Source: an uncultured Lachnospiraceae bacterium
GTDB taxonomy: Bacteria > Bacillota > Clostridia > Lachnospirales > Lachnospiraceae
Length of the DNA stretch: 37,160 nt
Assembly (NCBI GenBank): GCA_949740745.1
Contig: CATJIW010000095.1
Location: 1-37,160 of the forward strand
Direction: 5' to 3'
Part shown: positions 27,675 to 36,161 of the stretch, in pieces
Numbering within the stretch: position 1 is the first letter of the stretch
Layout of the letters: the number at the start of each line of letters is the position of its first letter
Made by a program: the position numbers and the translations under genes
Notes under the pieces: generated by a model
What the model saw: the letters and a program-made list of their open reading frames with translations, nothing else
Database searches by the model: none
Told to the model about the DNA's origin: nothing

Positions 27675-28574
27675 ATGCCCCATTACATTTGCCATACTCT
27701 GACACAGACTGCGATCGACCAGATCCGGCTGCTCCACGCCGCCTGCCAGGACCAGGTCCCCGGCCCCGCCCTTCTCGGTCTCCTTCTCCCGGAGGCAGAC
27801 GTCAAAGAAGAAGATACCTTTTATGCCCTCCATTATATGGAAGAAACCCTCGTCAGCTTCCTCTCCTGCTTCTGTCCGGACGGAAAAACCTGCGAGATTT
27901 CCGGCTTCACCGCCCCCGCTTTTCGAAACCGCGGGTTCTATTCCCGTCTGTTAAGGGCAGCAAAAAAAGAGGCGGGGCGCCTCTTTGGAACAGCTGTGTT
28001 CCAATTTCAGTGCCTCGCCTCCGATCCGGATACGGCCGCCTTCTGCAAGGCTCATGGCCTTGTGTTTTCCCATTCGGAATGCATCATGAAGCGAAAACCG
28101 CCGTTTCCTTCCCTGTGCGCCCTTCCCTCCGCCGTACGCCTCTGCCCTTCCACTGAAAGGAAAACCCTGGCAAAGCTTCACGAAAGCGCCTTTGGCTGCC
28201 CGGCGTCATTTTCCATAAATTATGTGGATACCGTTCTGGCAGACCCGGATACCGTCTCCATACTGATCCTTACAGACGGGAAAACGGTCGGACTGATGCA
28301 TCTCACCTTTTTCAAGGCCCCGGACGGCCAGACTGCAGAACAAAGGGGGCAGACCGTTTACCTGATGGGCCTCGGCATCCTCCCGGCCTTCCGAAGAAGA
28401 GGCTTCGCCGAAGCCGCCCTGCGCACCGTCTTCTCCCGGCTCCCGGAAGGCTCCGAGCTTGCGCTCCAGGTCTCCACCTTAAACGCGGCCGCCTTCCGGC
28501 TCTACGAAAAGCTTGCATTTGAAGCTGCCTCCCGGCTGGATTACTATACCAGCTCCCGCCTCAATGGCTCCTGA
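27675..28574 (+). CDS. GNAT-family N-acetyltransferase, probably two tandem GNAT domains
   Basis: Two motif-A-like segments: FTAPAFRNRGFYSRLLRAA and LGILPAFRRRGFAEAALRTVF; GGAGGAACCGCC before ATG 27675. Only long plus-strand CDS in this part. Confidence 0.85.
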   Translation: MPHYICHTLTQTAIDQIRLLHAACQDQVPGPALLGLLLPEADVKEEDTFYALHYMEETLVSFLSCFCPDGKTCEISGFTAPAFRNRGFYSRLLRAAKKEAGRLFGTAVFQFQCLASDPDTAAFCKAHGLVFSHSECIMKRKPPFPSLCALPSAVRLCPSTERKTLAKLHESAFGCPASFSINYVDTVLADPDTVSILILTDGKTVGLMHLTFFKAPDGQTAEQRGQTVYLMGLGILPAFRRRGFAEAALRTVFSRLPEGSELALQVSTLNAAAFRLYEKLAFEAASRLDYYTSSRLNGS

Positions 28575-28580
28575 TGCCGC

Positions 28581-30065
28581 TCAAAACAGATGCATCGCTT
28601 CATACAGCCTTCTGAATCTTTCATATTTCCGCTGGTAATAATCCCGTTTGGAAGCGTCCGGCCGGAACACCTTTGCGGTTTTGACCACCCGCCTTACGGC
28701 CTCCTCCATGGAACCATAAGCCCCGTCGGCCACGGCGGCCAAAAGCATGCAGCCCAGCGTCCCCGTCTCCTCCGACTGTACCGTCACCACTTCCATTCCG
28801 AAAAGATCCGCCCGAAGCTGAAGCGTCACGTCCGACCTGGCCCCGCCTCCGGTGCAGATCATCCTCCTGACCGCTACTCCCAGCCTTTTCACCAGATCAT
28901 AGGACAGCTTCATCTGAAACGCCATCCCCTCAAGAACTGCCAGATAGATTTCCTCCGGCTTCGTGTGGATCGTAAGCCCGGTCACGGTCCCGGAAACCCT
29001 GCAGTTAATATCCGGGTTTCCCGACGAACCAAATTGGGGAAGCACCAGTACCTCCGTGGAAAGGCCCCGAATCCGTTTCTCCATATGGGCAAAAAAATTC
29101 TCTCCCCGTTCCTCACACTCTTTTGCAATCCCGTTCAGGATGGTATCTCTGCACCAGTTTTTGAGAACGCCGCAGGTGGTCACCTCCAGGCTGGTCAGAT
29201 AATGATTTCCCAGCACATAGGGCACGCAGGTAAAATCGTGGTCGATCATGTACTGAGGGTCCCCCATGTCTGGAAGCATGAGAAACATAAATTCACAGGT
29301 GCCCATGCCGCATTCCCCCACATGAGGGTCCTTCAGCCCGCTCCCAAAGGCGGCGCAGCTCTGGTCATGCCCTCCCACAACCACCTTCATCGCTGCCGGC
29401 AGATGAAGCTTCTCCGCCATTTCCTCTGTAATGGTTCCGATCACGGTCCCGGCCGGCTTCGGCTCCGACAGCTTTTCCGGGACAATGCCCGCCAGCCCTA
29501 AAAGCTCCCGGTTCCATTCCTTCCGGCGGATGTCAAAGGCCATGCTCCTGGAGGCGGAGGAGTGGCTCACCACCCGCTTTCCGGTCAGCAGATAGCCCAC
29601 ATAATCCTCATAGAAAAAGATATGGGCCGCCTTCTTAACAGCCTCCGTATTCCGGTTCATCCAGATATATTTGGGAAGCCCGTACATCTCGCTGGCCGGA
29701 AGCCCCGTAATCTCCATGATCCGTTCGCTCCCCAGGGTTCGGATCAGCTCCCTGCACTCCTCTCCCCCGCGCCGGTCACCGGTCACCATGGACCGGCAAA
29801 GGCTTTTTCCTCTTTCGTCCAGGCAGACGACAGATTCCCCCAGGGACGCTGCCGCCATGGCCAAAATCTCCTCCGGACAGCCTTCCCCCGCCGCCTTCAA
29901 CACCTTCAAAACCTTCTCCCGCACCTCGTCCGGATCAATCTCCCGATACCCGTCTTCTCCATACTCCCGGTATGTCTCGGCCGCCTGGAAGATCACTCTG
30001 CCCCCCGCATCATAAACCACAATCTTGCATCCGCTGGTTCCCACGTCCAGTCCCGCATAAGCCAT
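28581..30065 (-). CDS. FGGY-family carbohydrate kinase (xylulokinase-like)
   Basis: MAYAGLDVGTSGCKIVVYDAGG, VVGGHDQSCAAFGSGL, ICTGGGARSDVTLQLRADLFGMEVVTVQSEETGTLGCMLLA. Confidence 0.92.
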   Translation of the reverse strand: MAYAGLDVGTSGCKIVVYDAGGRVIFQAAETYREYGEDGYREIDPDEVREKVLKVLKAAGEGCPEEILAMAAASLGESVVCLDERGKSLCRSMVTGDRRGGEECRELIRTLGSERIMEITGLPASEMYGLPKYIWMNRNTEAVKKAAHIFFYEDYVGYLLTGKRVVSHSSASRSMAFDIRRKEWNRELLGLAGIVPEKLSEPKPAGTVIGTITEEMAEKLHLPAAMKVVVGGHDQSCAAFGSGLKDPHVGECGMGTCEFMFLMLPDMGDPQYMIDHDFTCVPYVLGNHYLTSLEVTTCGVLKNWCRDTILNGIAKECEERGENFFAHMEKRIRGLSTEVLVLPQFGSSGNPDINCRVSGTVTGLTIHTKPEEIYLAVLEGMAFQMKLSYDLVKRLGVAVRRMICTGGGARSDVTLQLRADLFGMEVVTVQSEETGTLGCMLLAAVADGAYGSMEEAVRRVVKTAKVFRPDASKRDYYQRKYERFRRLYEAMHLF

Positions 30066-30176
30066 GTCGTCCCCTCCTGTCGCTTCTTCTGTTTTTCTCT
30101 ATAGTAGCATCCTGCAAGGCCGGTTGGCAAGACGCTTCGGCAATTTGCCGCAGACCTTCCCCGGAACGGATCCGAT

Positions 30177-30220
30177 AAAAAACAGATCCGGCGTCCGCAT
30201 CAGGCGGGGCCGAATCTGTA
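30177..30220 (-). terminator. Terminator downstream of the ChW/3D protein gene
   Basis: Minus strand ACAGATTCGGC...GCCGGATCTGT followed by TTTTTA. Confidence 0.75.
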
Positions 30221-30237
30221 TAAGCCGTTTTCCCGTT

Positions 30238-32358
30238 CTATCTCTGTACCCAGATCTCTCTGTAAGACACGCCGTTTTGCACGGCACGGCCATGATCTGC
30301 ATAAAAAACGTCGATCTGTCTCGGATTCCCGCCGGCAAACCCGCCGGTATCCTCCGCTACGTATACGCTGTCCATGCCTGCGATCCTGACTCTTGTCCCA
30401 TAAGGGATCAGCCAGGGAGCCACTGCGATGGTACGTCCCTCTGCAGGCACTGCGCCCGTAGAAGTCATCCCGCCCCAGGAGCCATTGCAGCAGGAGCCTC
30501 CGCAGTAACTGGTGATTCTGAACTCACCCAGAGACGCCCAGAAAGAACCTGCAGCACCCTGGGGGGCAGGCGCAGTCCTTGGCTGGATGACCACCTGCAG
30601 TGCTTCAATGGCGCCTCCTCCTCCGGAGGTTCCGGCCGCCTGTCCGTTTTTCGCCCAGCCGAGCCATCCAAGCTTCGGTACCGAAACCCGGTAATAAACG
30701 TCATTATATGCCGCCAGCTCTCCTGTCAGACGAATCTCCACGGCCTCCAGCCCTTTTCCGCTCCCCGGCTTTCCGCTGTAAGCGCCGTCTGTGATCTCAC
30801 TGCCCCAGCCGGCTCCTGCACCGGCCGTTTTGTAAGTGACCGAGCCTTCATACCGCCCGTTCCCCGATTCGATCTGCATCCGGACCGCTTCCAGGATTTT
30901 TCCTTTCCCGGGGCTTCCGACAATCCCGCCGTTTTCCGCATACAGCGTTCCGCCCTGTCCGCCTGCTTCTGCCGAAACTACAAGTGCGCCGATTTTTTCC
31001 TGCTCCAGGGAAGCCGGCTTATCCTGTGGATAGCCGGCGCTCCCCCTGGGAAGGATCCGGATCTCCAGAGACTCGATGGCTTTATGGCAGCCGACGGTTC
31101 CGGCAGTTTCTCCGTTCCTCGCCCATCCGAGAGTCCCCCAGGAGGCACAATGCACCCGGTACCAGACGTCATATCTTTCCGCCATTTCTCCGGTAAGGCG
31201 GATCCGGACCGCCCCCAGCCGTTTTCCCTGTCCGGTGGTTCCGGCTATGGCCCCGTCCTGCTGCCATTCCATCCAGCCGTAGCTTTGGGCATGGGCCTGA
31301 TAGGAAATGGAGCCTGCAATCTCCCGGCCGCTTCCGTCTCTGGGATTTTCCAGATAGATGCGGAATGCCTCCATCCGCTTGGATCTTCCCTGCGTTCCGC
31401 TCACCTGCCCGTCCGCTGCCGCATCCAGCCAGCCATAGCTTTGAACATGAGAGGCATAGGTCACGGTTCCCTTTCTGGTGGGAGAAAGAAAGCTCCTGCC
31501 GGACTGGGCCGGCGCATCCGGGCTTCCCTTCTTTACCAGGAGGAGCCTGATCGCCTCTATGGACTTTCCATAACCTTCACTTCCGGCCCGCTCTCCGTTT
31601 TTTGCCCATCCAAGGTCGCCGAAGCCTGCCGAATGAGCCTGATAATAAATATCATACTCTTTTGCAAGCTCTCCCGTCAGGGAAATTTCTATGGCCTCCA
31701 GGCGTTTGGCCCCGCCTGACGTACCGGCCGTTTCTCCGTCGGATACAGGCTCCAGCCAGCCATAGCTCTGGCAGTGGGCACGGTATGTAATCGCTCCCTG
31801 TACAGGCTCGGCAATGGCCCCCGGCTCTCCGCTTTCTTTCACAATCCTGATATTCAGGGCCTCCAGGCGCTTACGCTGTCCTGTAGTCCCGGCCCATTCA
31901 CCTTCAGAGGCCCAATCCATCCAGCCATAGCTCTGGGCATGGGCCTGATACCAAACCCGGTAAACCGGCTCCTGCGTCTCTCCGGCCGCCTGATAAGCCT
32001 CCGGGAATGCTTCTTCGACTTCTTCCAAAGCTTCCCCGGTCCGGTCTGCGGACGATTCCTCCGGGAGCTCTTCTTCGCCTTTCTCCCAGGTCTCCCCGGT
32101 CCGGTCTGCAGACGATTCCTCCGGGGGCCCTTCTTCACTTTCCTCCCAAATCTCTTCGGTCCGGTCTGCGGACGATTCCTCCTGGGACTCTTCTTTGCTT
32201 TCCTCCCAAATCTCCCCGGTCCGGTCCGCAGACGATTCCTCCCGGAGTTCTTCCCTGCTTTCTTCCTGACCATAAACCGGAACAGAACTGCAGAACAAAA
32301 GAACTGCAAAAAAAATAAGGGAGGCCCTTTTTCTTGCTGTAGTTCTTCGCTTTCTCAT
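30238..32358 (-). CDS. Secreted protein: acidic tandem-repeat linker, nine ChW repeats, C-terminal 3D domain
   Basis: Signal peptide MRKRRTTARKRASLIFFAVLLFCSSVPVYG; ChW units such as YQAHAQSYGWMDWASEGEWAGTTGQRKRLEALNIRI; 3D domain FRITSYCGGSCCNGSWGGMTSTGAVP...AVAPWLIPYGTRVRI...VAEDTGGFAGGNPRQIDVFYADHGRAV. AAGGAGGAATGG before ATG 32358. Confidence 0.88.
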   Translation of the reverse strand: MRKRRTTARKRASLIFFAVLLFCSSVPVYGQEESREELREESSADRTGEIWEESKEESQEESSADRTEEIWEESEEGPPEESSADRTGETWEKGEEELPEESSADRTGEALEEVEEAFPEAYQAAGETQEPVYRVWYQAHAQSYGWMDWASEGEWAGTTGQRKRLEALNIRIVKESGEPGAIAEPVQGAITYRAHCQSYGWLEPVSDGETAGTSGGAKRLEAIEISLTGELAKEYDIYYQAHSAGFGDLGWAKNGERAGSEGYGKSIEAIRLLLVKKGSPDAPAQSGRSFLSPTRKGTVTYASHVQSYGWLDAAADGQVSGTQGRSKRMEAFRIYLENPRDGSGREIAGSISYQAHAQSYGWMEWQQDGAIAGTTGQGKRLGAVRIRLTGEMAERYDVWYRVHCASWGTLGWARNGETAGTVGCHKAIESLEIRILPRGSAGYPQDKPASLEQEKIGALVVSAEAGGQGGTLYAENGGIVGSPGKGKILEAVRMQIESGNGRYEGSVTYKTAGAGAGWGSEITDGAYSGKPGSGKGLEAVEIRLTGELAAYNDVYYRVSVPKLGWLGWAKNGQAAGTSGGGGAIEALQVVIQPRTAPAPQGAAGSFWASLGEFRITSYCGGSCCNGSWGGMTSTGAVPAEGRTIAVAPWLIPYGTRVRIAGMDSVYVAEDTGGFAGGNPRQIDVFYADHGRAVQNGVSYREIWVQR
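32003..32242. repeat. 60-bp tandem repeat, about four copies, coding (EESSADRTGEIWEESKEESQ-type)
   Basis: GGTCYGCRGACGATTCCTCC recurs with exact 60-bp period, starting near 32043, 32103, 32163 and 32223. Confidence 0.9.
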
Positions 32359-32537
32359 CCATTCCTCCTTCTTTTTTTTATCGATTCCGGTTTGATTATA
32401 TCCCTCCCCCCTGTCTTTTGTCAATATTTTTGTAATATTTTTAAATTATTTCTTAATTATTTCGTTATATTTTCCTAATATTTTACAGGTTTTGCGATTT
32501 TTTCCAGCCTGTGCAGCCCAAATAGAACGACAGCCTG

Positions 32538-35387
32538 TTATTGACTGCCGCCCTTTGCCAGCCATCGCCCCAGCACCTCGCTGATCACCTCCGGCTTCAG
32601 CGGCTTCGCCATGTGCTCGTTCATTCCCGCATCCCTGGATGCCTGCACATCCTCCGCAAAAGCGTTGGCCGTCATGGCGATAATGGGAATTTCTTTGGCA
32701 TCCGGCCGTTCCAGGCTCCGTATGGCCCTGGCCGCCTCATGGCCGTCCATAACAGGCATCATAATATCCATGAAAATGATCTGATAGGTGCCCGGAGCCG
32801 ACTCCCGGAACATTTCCACCGCTTCCCGGCCATTCTCCGCCATGGCAGCCTCCAGCCCGTTTTCCTCCATCATATACTCTGCGATCTCCCGGTTCAGCTC
32901 ATTGTCCTCCACGATCAGGGCCCGTTTTCCCCGGATCCCGTCCGGATCCGTCTTTTCCTCTTCCTCCGGCTCCGTCAGGTCCGCAATCTCCAGAGGAAGC
33001 ACTACCGTAACGACGCTTCCCTTCCCGACCTCGCTCTTCACGTCTATGGTCCCGCCCATGCCGTCCACCAGCTTCCTGGTAATCGCCATGCCAAGCCCCG
33101 TCCCCTGGTAATCCGTCCTGGCGCCGGCCGCCTCCTGAGTAAAAGGCTCAAAAATATGCTCCAGAAACGCCTCGCTCATTCCGACGCCCGTATCAGAAAT
33201 TTCAAAACAGATCTGCACGGTTTTGCCGCATGCAAAATCTGCGCCGTCAAAAGGGGCGCCGTTAACCTCCGTCCTTTCATCCGCAGAAATTTCACGGCAC
33301 GAAAGACGGACGCTTCCCGCCGGCTTATTGAATTTCACGGCATTGCCGGCAATATGGACCAGCACCTGCTTAATATGAAGAGGGCTTCCCACGACAAAAG
33401 GATGGGGAAGCGCCCCCGGCTTTTCATAATCCGCAGTTAATCTGACATTTTTTGCCCGCGCCTGCCCGCCTGCGATTGTCACGCAGTTGTCCAAAAGCTC
33501 ACGCAGATCAAAGGCTTCCCGGACAGGCTCCAGGTTTTCGCTTTCCAGTTTATTGATATCCAGCACGTCGTTGACCAAAGACAGAAGACGCTCCGCCGAC
33601 GTCCGGATCTTCCTCCGGCAGTCCTCCTGGCGTTCGGCGTCCTCCGGATTTTTCTCCGCAATGCTGAGCATCCCCATAATCCCGTTGATCGGCGTCCGCA
33701 TATCATGAGACATATGAGAAAGGAATTCGGTCTTGGCCCGGTTCGCCTTCTCCGCCTCCCGCATGGCCGTCTGCAGCTCTCCGTTCTTCTTCTTTAACAG
33801 AAGATACGACTTCCTGCGCATACGGGAAACAAAACCGACAAACACCAGGACCAGCCCCGCAAGAATCAGCACGTCCTTCGTCTGATACAGGTAATCCTGC
33901 AGATCATAATCACTGTAAGAAATATTCATATACTGGTTGATGATGTCCTCCTTCTCTTCCTCCGACACCATCCTGATCGCCTTGTTCATCACGCCGAACA
34001 GCACCGGATCCGTTTCCCCGGAGGCCGCCAGCACGCTTCCCGACTGATACCGGTAATTTCCCCACTCAATCAGATCAGAAAAACGCTCGTTCTTGGAATA
34101 ATAATTATATTCAATCGTATTTAACAGTGTAACATCCGCTTTTCCGGCCTTCAGGGCGCACAGGCAGTCCTTTGCGCTGTCGCGGTAGATCACCTCTCCG
34201 TCAAATTCCATGTCCTCAGCCCAGTACGCCCGTCCTCTGGTCAGCACCATGACCGGTTCCTCTTCCGAAAGCACATAGTCGTTCCTAGACACAATTGCGG
34301 CATTATAGGGCATAAAGGAACTGGTAAGCATAAGGTCATCATTATCCGAAAACCGCATGCTGCTGGCTCCCACATAGAAATCCATACTCCCCTCCAGCAA
34401 AAGCTCCCTCCAGTACTCGCTCCGCTCCAGCGGGAGAAACTCCATGGGGATCCCGCTTCTTTCCGAAGCCACCTGAAGGATCCGGATATAGATCCCGTCA
34501 TTCTCTCCTTTTTCATTAATGAATGCCAGCGGCCTGGTGTCTTTATAAAAACCGATCGTCACCGCCTCCATGCCCTCGATCAATTTCCGCTCCTCGGCCG
34601 CAAAATTTTCCCGCCTGTCTCCGTAGTAACGGCTGGTAAGCTCCTGATCCAGGGCAGAGCTGTCCATATTGACCGCCTCAATTCCCCGGTTCAGCTCCGA
34701 AAGCAGCTCCTCGTTGCCCTTCCAGGTAATGTAATAATAGGGAGCATAGGCAAATTTTCCCACCAGGCACTGGCCTTCCCGCACCTCCGTTAAGGTATGG
34801 ACTCCGATATCGACCTCTCCTCCCTCAAGTCCTTCCTGCAGCTCCTTCGTGCTTTCATATTCCCGCACATCCGGGACCTCGATCCCGTTCCTGGATAAAT
34901 ACTCCAGAAATTCCGGCCTCCGGACATAGCTTTCCACCACGCCGAATTTCAGATCCTTCATATGCTCAAAATCCTCGAAAGCAATGCCGCTGCCCTCCTC
35001 CACAAACAGGCACCCATAGGTATAGCCGCTTGCCAGGGCCGCATAATCAAAAATCTCGGCCCGTTCCCTGGAGTACTGTGCAGATCCCACCAGATCGACC
35101 TCCCTGGCCTCCAGCTTTGAAAGCGCCTCGTCCCAGCTCTCACAGTCCACATATTCGACCTTCCAGCCCGTATAAGTGCAAAGCTCTTTCAGATAGGCCA
35201 CGTCCACGCCGTCATAGCCCGCCGTCTCCGAATAGGTATGATATCCCTGCATCGGAAAAAACGCCACCCGTACCGTGCGCGCTTCCCTTGCCCTGGCCGC
35301 TGCAGGCAGGACCGCCGCCAAAAGCACTGCCGCCAAAAAAAACGCCAGTCCTCTCCTCATCGTTTTCTTCCCTCGCATCTTTTCCAT
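32538..35387 (-). CDS. Hybrid sensor histidine kinase/response regulator with two N-terminal SBP_bac_3-like sensor domains (BvgS/EvgS-like)
   Basis: Signal peptide; two periplasmic solute-binding-like modules (VRVAFFPMQGYHTYSETAGYDGVDVAYLKEL; VTIGFYKDTRPLAFINEKGENDGIYIRILQ); TM; HisKA AKTEFLSHMSHDMRTPINGIMGM; HATPase FEISDTGVGMSEAFLEHIFEPFTQ; REC ALIVEDNELNREIAEYMM...IIFMDIMMPVMDGHEAARAIR. Confidence 0.93.
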   Translation of the reverse strand: MEKMRGKKTMRRGLAFFLAAVLLAAVLPAAARAREARTVRVAFFPMQGYHTYSETAGYDGVDVAYLKELCTYTGWKVEYVDCESWDEALSKLEAREVDLVGSAQYSRERAEIFDYAALASGYTYGCLFVEEGSGIAFEDFEHMKDLKFGVVESYVRRPEFLEYLSRNGIEVPDVREYESTKELQEGLEGGEVDIGVHTLTEVREGQCLVGKFAYAPYYYITWKGNEELLSELNRGIEAVNMDSSALDQELTSRYYGDRRENFAAEERKLIEGMEAVTIGFYKDTRPLAFINEKGENDGIYIRILQVASERSGIPMEFLPLERSEYWRELLLEGSMDFYVGASSMRFSDNDDLMLTSSFMPYNAAIVSRNDYVLSEEEPVMVLTRGRAYWAEDMEFDGEVIYRDSAKDCLCALKAGKADVTLLNTIEYNYYSKNERFSDLIEWGNYRYQSGSVLAASGETDPVLFGVMNKAIRMVSEEEKEDIINQYMNISYSDYDLQDYLYQTKDVLILAGLVLVFVGFVSRMRRKSYLLLKKKNGELQTAMREAEKANRAKTEFLSHMSHDMRTPINGIMGMLSIAEKNPEDAERQEDCRRKIRTSAERLLSLVNDVLDINKLESENLEPVREAFDLRELLDNCVTIAGGQARAKNVRLTADYEKPGALPHPFVVGSPLHIKQVLVHIAGNAVKFNKPAGSVRLSCREISADERTEVNGAPFDGADFACGKTVQICFEISDTGVGMSEAFLEHIFEPFTQEAAGARTDYQGTGLGMAITRKLVDGMGGTIDVKSEVGKGSVVTVVLPLEIADLTEPEEEEKTDPDGIRGKRALIVEDNELNREIAEYMMEENGLEAAMAENGREAVEMFRESAPGTYQIIFMDIMMPVMDGHEAARAIRSLERPDAKEIPIIAMTANAFAEDVQASRDAGMNEHMAKPLKPEVISEVLGRWLAKGGSQ

Positions 35388-35530
35388 GATCCCTTCACCC
35401 CGCCGCATCCTTCCATGACTGTTCCATGGTTTTGGCCTTCTTCAGGAAGGCCGACGTTTTTATTGTACCAAACATCCGATTCCGGTGTAAAGTCCTTCTC
35501 GTTCTTTTTACTGCCGGAATGCAGGGCAGG

Positions 35531-35570
35531 CATAACAAAACCGCCGTTCCGGCAGGCCGGAAACGGCGGT
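35531..35570 (-). terminator. Terminator downstream of the HD-domain gene
   Basis: Minus strand ACCGCCGTTTCCGGCCTGCCGGAACGGCGGT followed by TTTGTTATG. Confidence 0.75.
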
Positions 35571-35591
35571 GCATATGTTTAAAAGCTTCAG

Positions 35592-36161
35592 TCAGGCATG
35601 AACCGCCCGGTATACGGCCCGCTTCATACGGCCATACACCTCATTCAGGCTACAGAACTTGTCAGCATAGACGATGACCATCCCTTCTGCGCTCCTCGGC
35701 GGAATGGGAGTCAGGGGCCACATATGCCGGAGGATGATGTTCTGCTCCTGCGGCGTCAGGTCAAAATGCTTCCTTGCGTTGTTCATGGCCACCCGGGGAT
35801 GGGTAAAGCCGTGAATGTGATTCCCGGCCGTATGCCAGTCATAGAGGAACAAGTCGTGAAGCAGCCCTGCCCTGGCCGCCGCCACATAATCCAAAGAACG
35901 CTTCCTGCAGATGCAGTAGCTCAAATAGGACACCTGAATGCAGTGGGCCTTCGTGGTGGTGTTCCCATGCTGGATATAACGGTCCATGGACTGAAAGACC
36001 GGGCTCTCCATGATGTCCCGCACGCAGGCCATGTATTCCGGATCCCGTTCGTATTCCTTCTTTGCTGCCCAGGCGGCGTCTTCCAGCCATTCTATGGTCT
36101 TCTCCCGCGCCTCGCCATGCAAAAACGCCGGCCGGCGCCGTCTCTCCGCCCTATAAGACAT
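35592..36161 (-). CDS. HD-domain phosphohydrolase-like protein
   Basis: MSYRAERRRRPAFLHGEAREKTIEWLEDAAW...GNTTTKAHCIQVSYLSYCICRKRSLDYVAAARAGLLHDLFLYDWH. ATG at 36161 overlaps the glgA stop; the track start (36350) reads the wrong frame of glgA. Confidence 0.85.
   Translation of the reverse strand: MSYRAERRRRPAFLHGEAREKTIEWLEDAAWAAKKEYERDPEYMACVRDIMESPVFQSMDRYIQHGNTTTKAHCIQVSYLSYCICRKRSLDYVAAARAGLLHDLFLYDWHTAGNHIHGFTHPRVAMNNARKHFDLTPQEQNIILRHMWPLTPIPPRSAEGMVIVYADKFCSLNEVYGRMKRAVYRAVHA

Noticed and set aside
30064-31719. 551-aa plus-strand ORF opposite the ChW/3D gene
   Set aside because: Mirror of a repetitive coding sequence; the minus strand has signal peptide, RBS and recognisable domains.
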